Source: Betaproteobacteria bacterium
Lineage (GTDB): Bacteria > Pseudomonadota > Gammaproteobacteria > Burkholderiales > Rhodocyclaceae
Length of the DNA stretch: 6,433 nucleotides
Assembly (NCBI GenBank): GCA_028065725.1
Contig: JAPTVL010000066.1
Span: 1-6,433 of the forward strand
Direction: 5' to 3'
Positions within the stretch are counted from its first letter, which is position 1, and every line of letters begins with the position of its first letter. Shown in pieces: positions 5,233 to 6,433 of the stretch. The position numbers and the translations under genes are program-made. Below the pieces are notes generated by a model that did no database searches, was not told the origin of the DNA, and worked only from the letters and a program-made list of their open reading frames with translations.

Positions 5233-6433
5233 CTATTTGGTATTTTCGTCGCACGGGTAGGCCAAGAGGCGCAAGGCGTTGATCACTACCACGAGAGTAG
5301 AGCCTTCGTGTACCAGCACCGCCAGGCCGATGCCGGCCCAGCCAAACAAGGTGGCGGGAATCAACAGCGCCACCACGCCCAGCGACACCCACAGGTTCTG
5401 GCGAATGATGCGCCTTGATGCGCGGCTCAAGGCCACGGCAAAGGGCAGCTTGGAGAGATCGTCGGCCATCAGCGCCACGTCCGCGGTTTCCAGCGCCACG
5501 TCGGTGCCGGCGCCGCCCATGGCGATCCCGACCGTGGCGCGCGCCATGGCCGGCGCATCGTTGACCCCGTCACCGACCATGGCCACTTGGCCGTAGCGTT
5601 GCCCGAGCTCTTCCATGGCCTTGACTTTGTCTTCCGGCAACAGTCCCGCTTTCACTTCGTCCAGGCCGACCGCGTCGGCGATGGCGCGGCCCACGCGTTC
5701 GTTGTCCCCGGTGAGCATGATGGTTTTGCGGATGCCAAGCTGATGCAGGCACTGCAGCACCCCACGCACCCCCTCGCGCGGCGTGTCGGCCAAGGCCAGG
5801 ACGCCGAGGAACTGCCCGTCGGCCTGGATCAACATGATGGTTTTGCCTTCCGTCTGGAGGCGCAATGCGTGCTGCTGAATCACTTCGGGAATGGGTTCGC
5901 CGTCAAACAGCTTGGCGTTACCGATGGCGATTTTTTTCCCATCGAATTCGGCGCGCAATCCTTTTCCGGTAACGGCTTCGACTTCCCCGGCTTCATCCCA
6001 ACTTAAACTGCGCCCCTTCGCCTCCGTCAGCACCGCCTGTGCCAGGGGGTGGGCGCTACGGCTTTCCACCGCGGCGGCGACGGTCAGCAGACCTGCCTCG
6101 TCTCCGCTGAGGGCGACGACATCGGTCACCTTGGGCTTGCCGACGGTCAACGTGCCGGTTTTATCGAAGGCTATAGCCGTGAGCGCGCCGAGATTTTCCA
6201 GATGCGCGCCGCCCTTGATCAGCACGCCGCCGCGCGCGGCACGCGCGATACCGGACAGCACCGCCGACGGGGTGGCGATGGCCAGGGCGCAGGGCGAAGC
6301 CGCCACCAGCACCGCCATGGCGCGGTAAAAGGATTCGGCGAAGGGGAAGCCGAACAGCGGCGGAAGCACGATGAGCAATCCGGCCCCCACCAGCACGACC
6401 GGCACGAAGATCCGCTCGAAGCGGTCGGTGAAG
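5233..6433 (-). CDS. czcP: Second P1B-4 heavy-metal efflux ATPase (CzcP type), partial at right edge
   Basis: The frame is open to the right edge, so the N-terminus (metal-binding domain, first helices, actuator) lies outside; 399 residues are visible, equivalent to about residues 380-770 of the complete ATPase plus a different tail. A GTG at 6405 is an internal valine, not a start. Visible features: the helix with SPC, DKTGT phosphorylation motif, SAHPLAQAV nucleotide-domain motif, GDGVND hinge and the terminal helix pair with HEGST. These again give the P1B-4 class, so the same metal range is expected. Protein identity with the neighbouring pump is about 89% by my hand count (roughly 41 differences over 390 residues), with no indels. 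Changes cluster in the nucleotide-binding domain, while the P-domain is unchanged over about 60 residues. The C-terminus ends YPCDENTK and diverges fully from the other copy. It is upstream in transcription of the 49-aa ORF and the lipoprotein gene. Confidence 0.92.
   Translation of the reverse strand, partial: FTDRFERIFVPVVLVGAGLLIVLPPLFGFPFAESFYRAMAVLVAASPCALAIATPSAVLSGIARAARGGVLIKGGAHLENLGALTAIAFDKTGTLTVGKPKVTDVVALSGDEAGLLTVAAAVESRSAHPLAQAVLTEAKGRSLSWDEAGEVEAVTGKGLRAEFDGKKIAIGNAKLFDGEPIPEVIQQHALRLQTEGKTIMLIQADGQFLGVLALADTPREGVRGVLQCLHQLGIRKTIMLTGDNERVGRAIADAVGLDEVKAGLLPEDKVKAMEELGQRYGQVAMVGDGVNDAPAMARATVGIAMGGAGTDVALETADVALMADDLSKLPFAVALSRASRRIIRQNLWVSLGVVALLIPATLFGWAGIGLAVLVHEGSTLVVVINALRLLAYPCDENTK
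5258..6433. repeat. Direct repeat, copy B (3' half of the partial ATPase gene)
   Basis: This is the partner of the segment at 2131-3306, offset 3127, with no indels seen. Recombination between the copies would delete the 49-aa ORF, the lipoprotein gene and the N-terminal half of one pump, leaving a single chimeric ATPase. Confidence 0.9.

Noticed and set aside
5587..6328. Two + strand open frames of about 140 aa
   Set aside because: Both are antisense to the second ATPase, and one closely matches a + strand frame at 2785-3201 only because the ATPase genes are duplicates.

Overview
The window reads almost entirely on the minus strand and looks like part of a heavy-metal efflux locus of a GC-rich proteobacterium. 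A betaproteobacterium of the Burkholderiales/Nitrosomonadales type is my best guess. That rests on the CzcI-like His-rich protein, the CzcP-type P1B-4 ATPases and the codon usage; no rRNA or other marker fixes the taxonomy. All coordinates are on the + strand, and transcription runs right to left.

In transcription order the layout is as follows. (1) The 3' two-thirds or so of a P1B-4 metal-transporting ATPase enters from the right edge (5233 to beyond 6433). (2) A 49-codon small ORF follows (5083-5232), starting right after the ATPase stop and overlapping the next start. (3) A predicted outer-membrane lipoprotein of 176 aa (4556-5086) probably belongs to the DUF3859 type. (4) A 113-bp spacer carries a small perfect hairpin. 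(5) A second, complete P1B-4 ATPase of 781 aa (2097-4442) is about 89% identical in protein to the first over the shared part. (6) An unrecognised 81-aa ORF (1797-2042) ends in a GC-rich segment with competing hairpins. (7) A secreted His-rich CzcI-like protein follows (1407-1787). (8) An 81-aa ORF has a signal peptide and a strong ribosome site (1091-1336). It sits where czcC is expected, but its body does not look like an outer-membrane efflux protein. (9) Coupled to it by an ATGA overlap is a protein with an N-terminal SEC-C zinc motif, about five TPRs and a PRMT7/9-like arginine methyltransferase domain (1094 to beyond the left edge).

The working picture for items 1-7 is cytoplasmic efflux of Zn/Cd/Co-type divalent cations by two near-duplicate P-type pumps, with a periplasmic metal-binding CzcI-like accessory and a lipoprotein between the pumps. 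The CzcCBA export complex usually next to CzcI is not visible. Instead the sequence passes, just after a czcC-like signal peptide, into a lower-GC methyltransferase gene unrelated to metals. I infer a rearrangement boundary near 1095-1220. No metal regulator (MerR, ArsR, CzcRS), RNA gene, transposase, CRISPR array or complete promoter could be supported. No stretch longer than 300 bases lacks a gene call.
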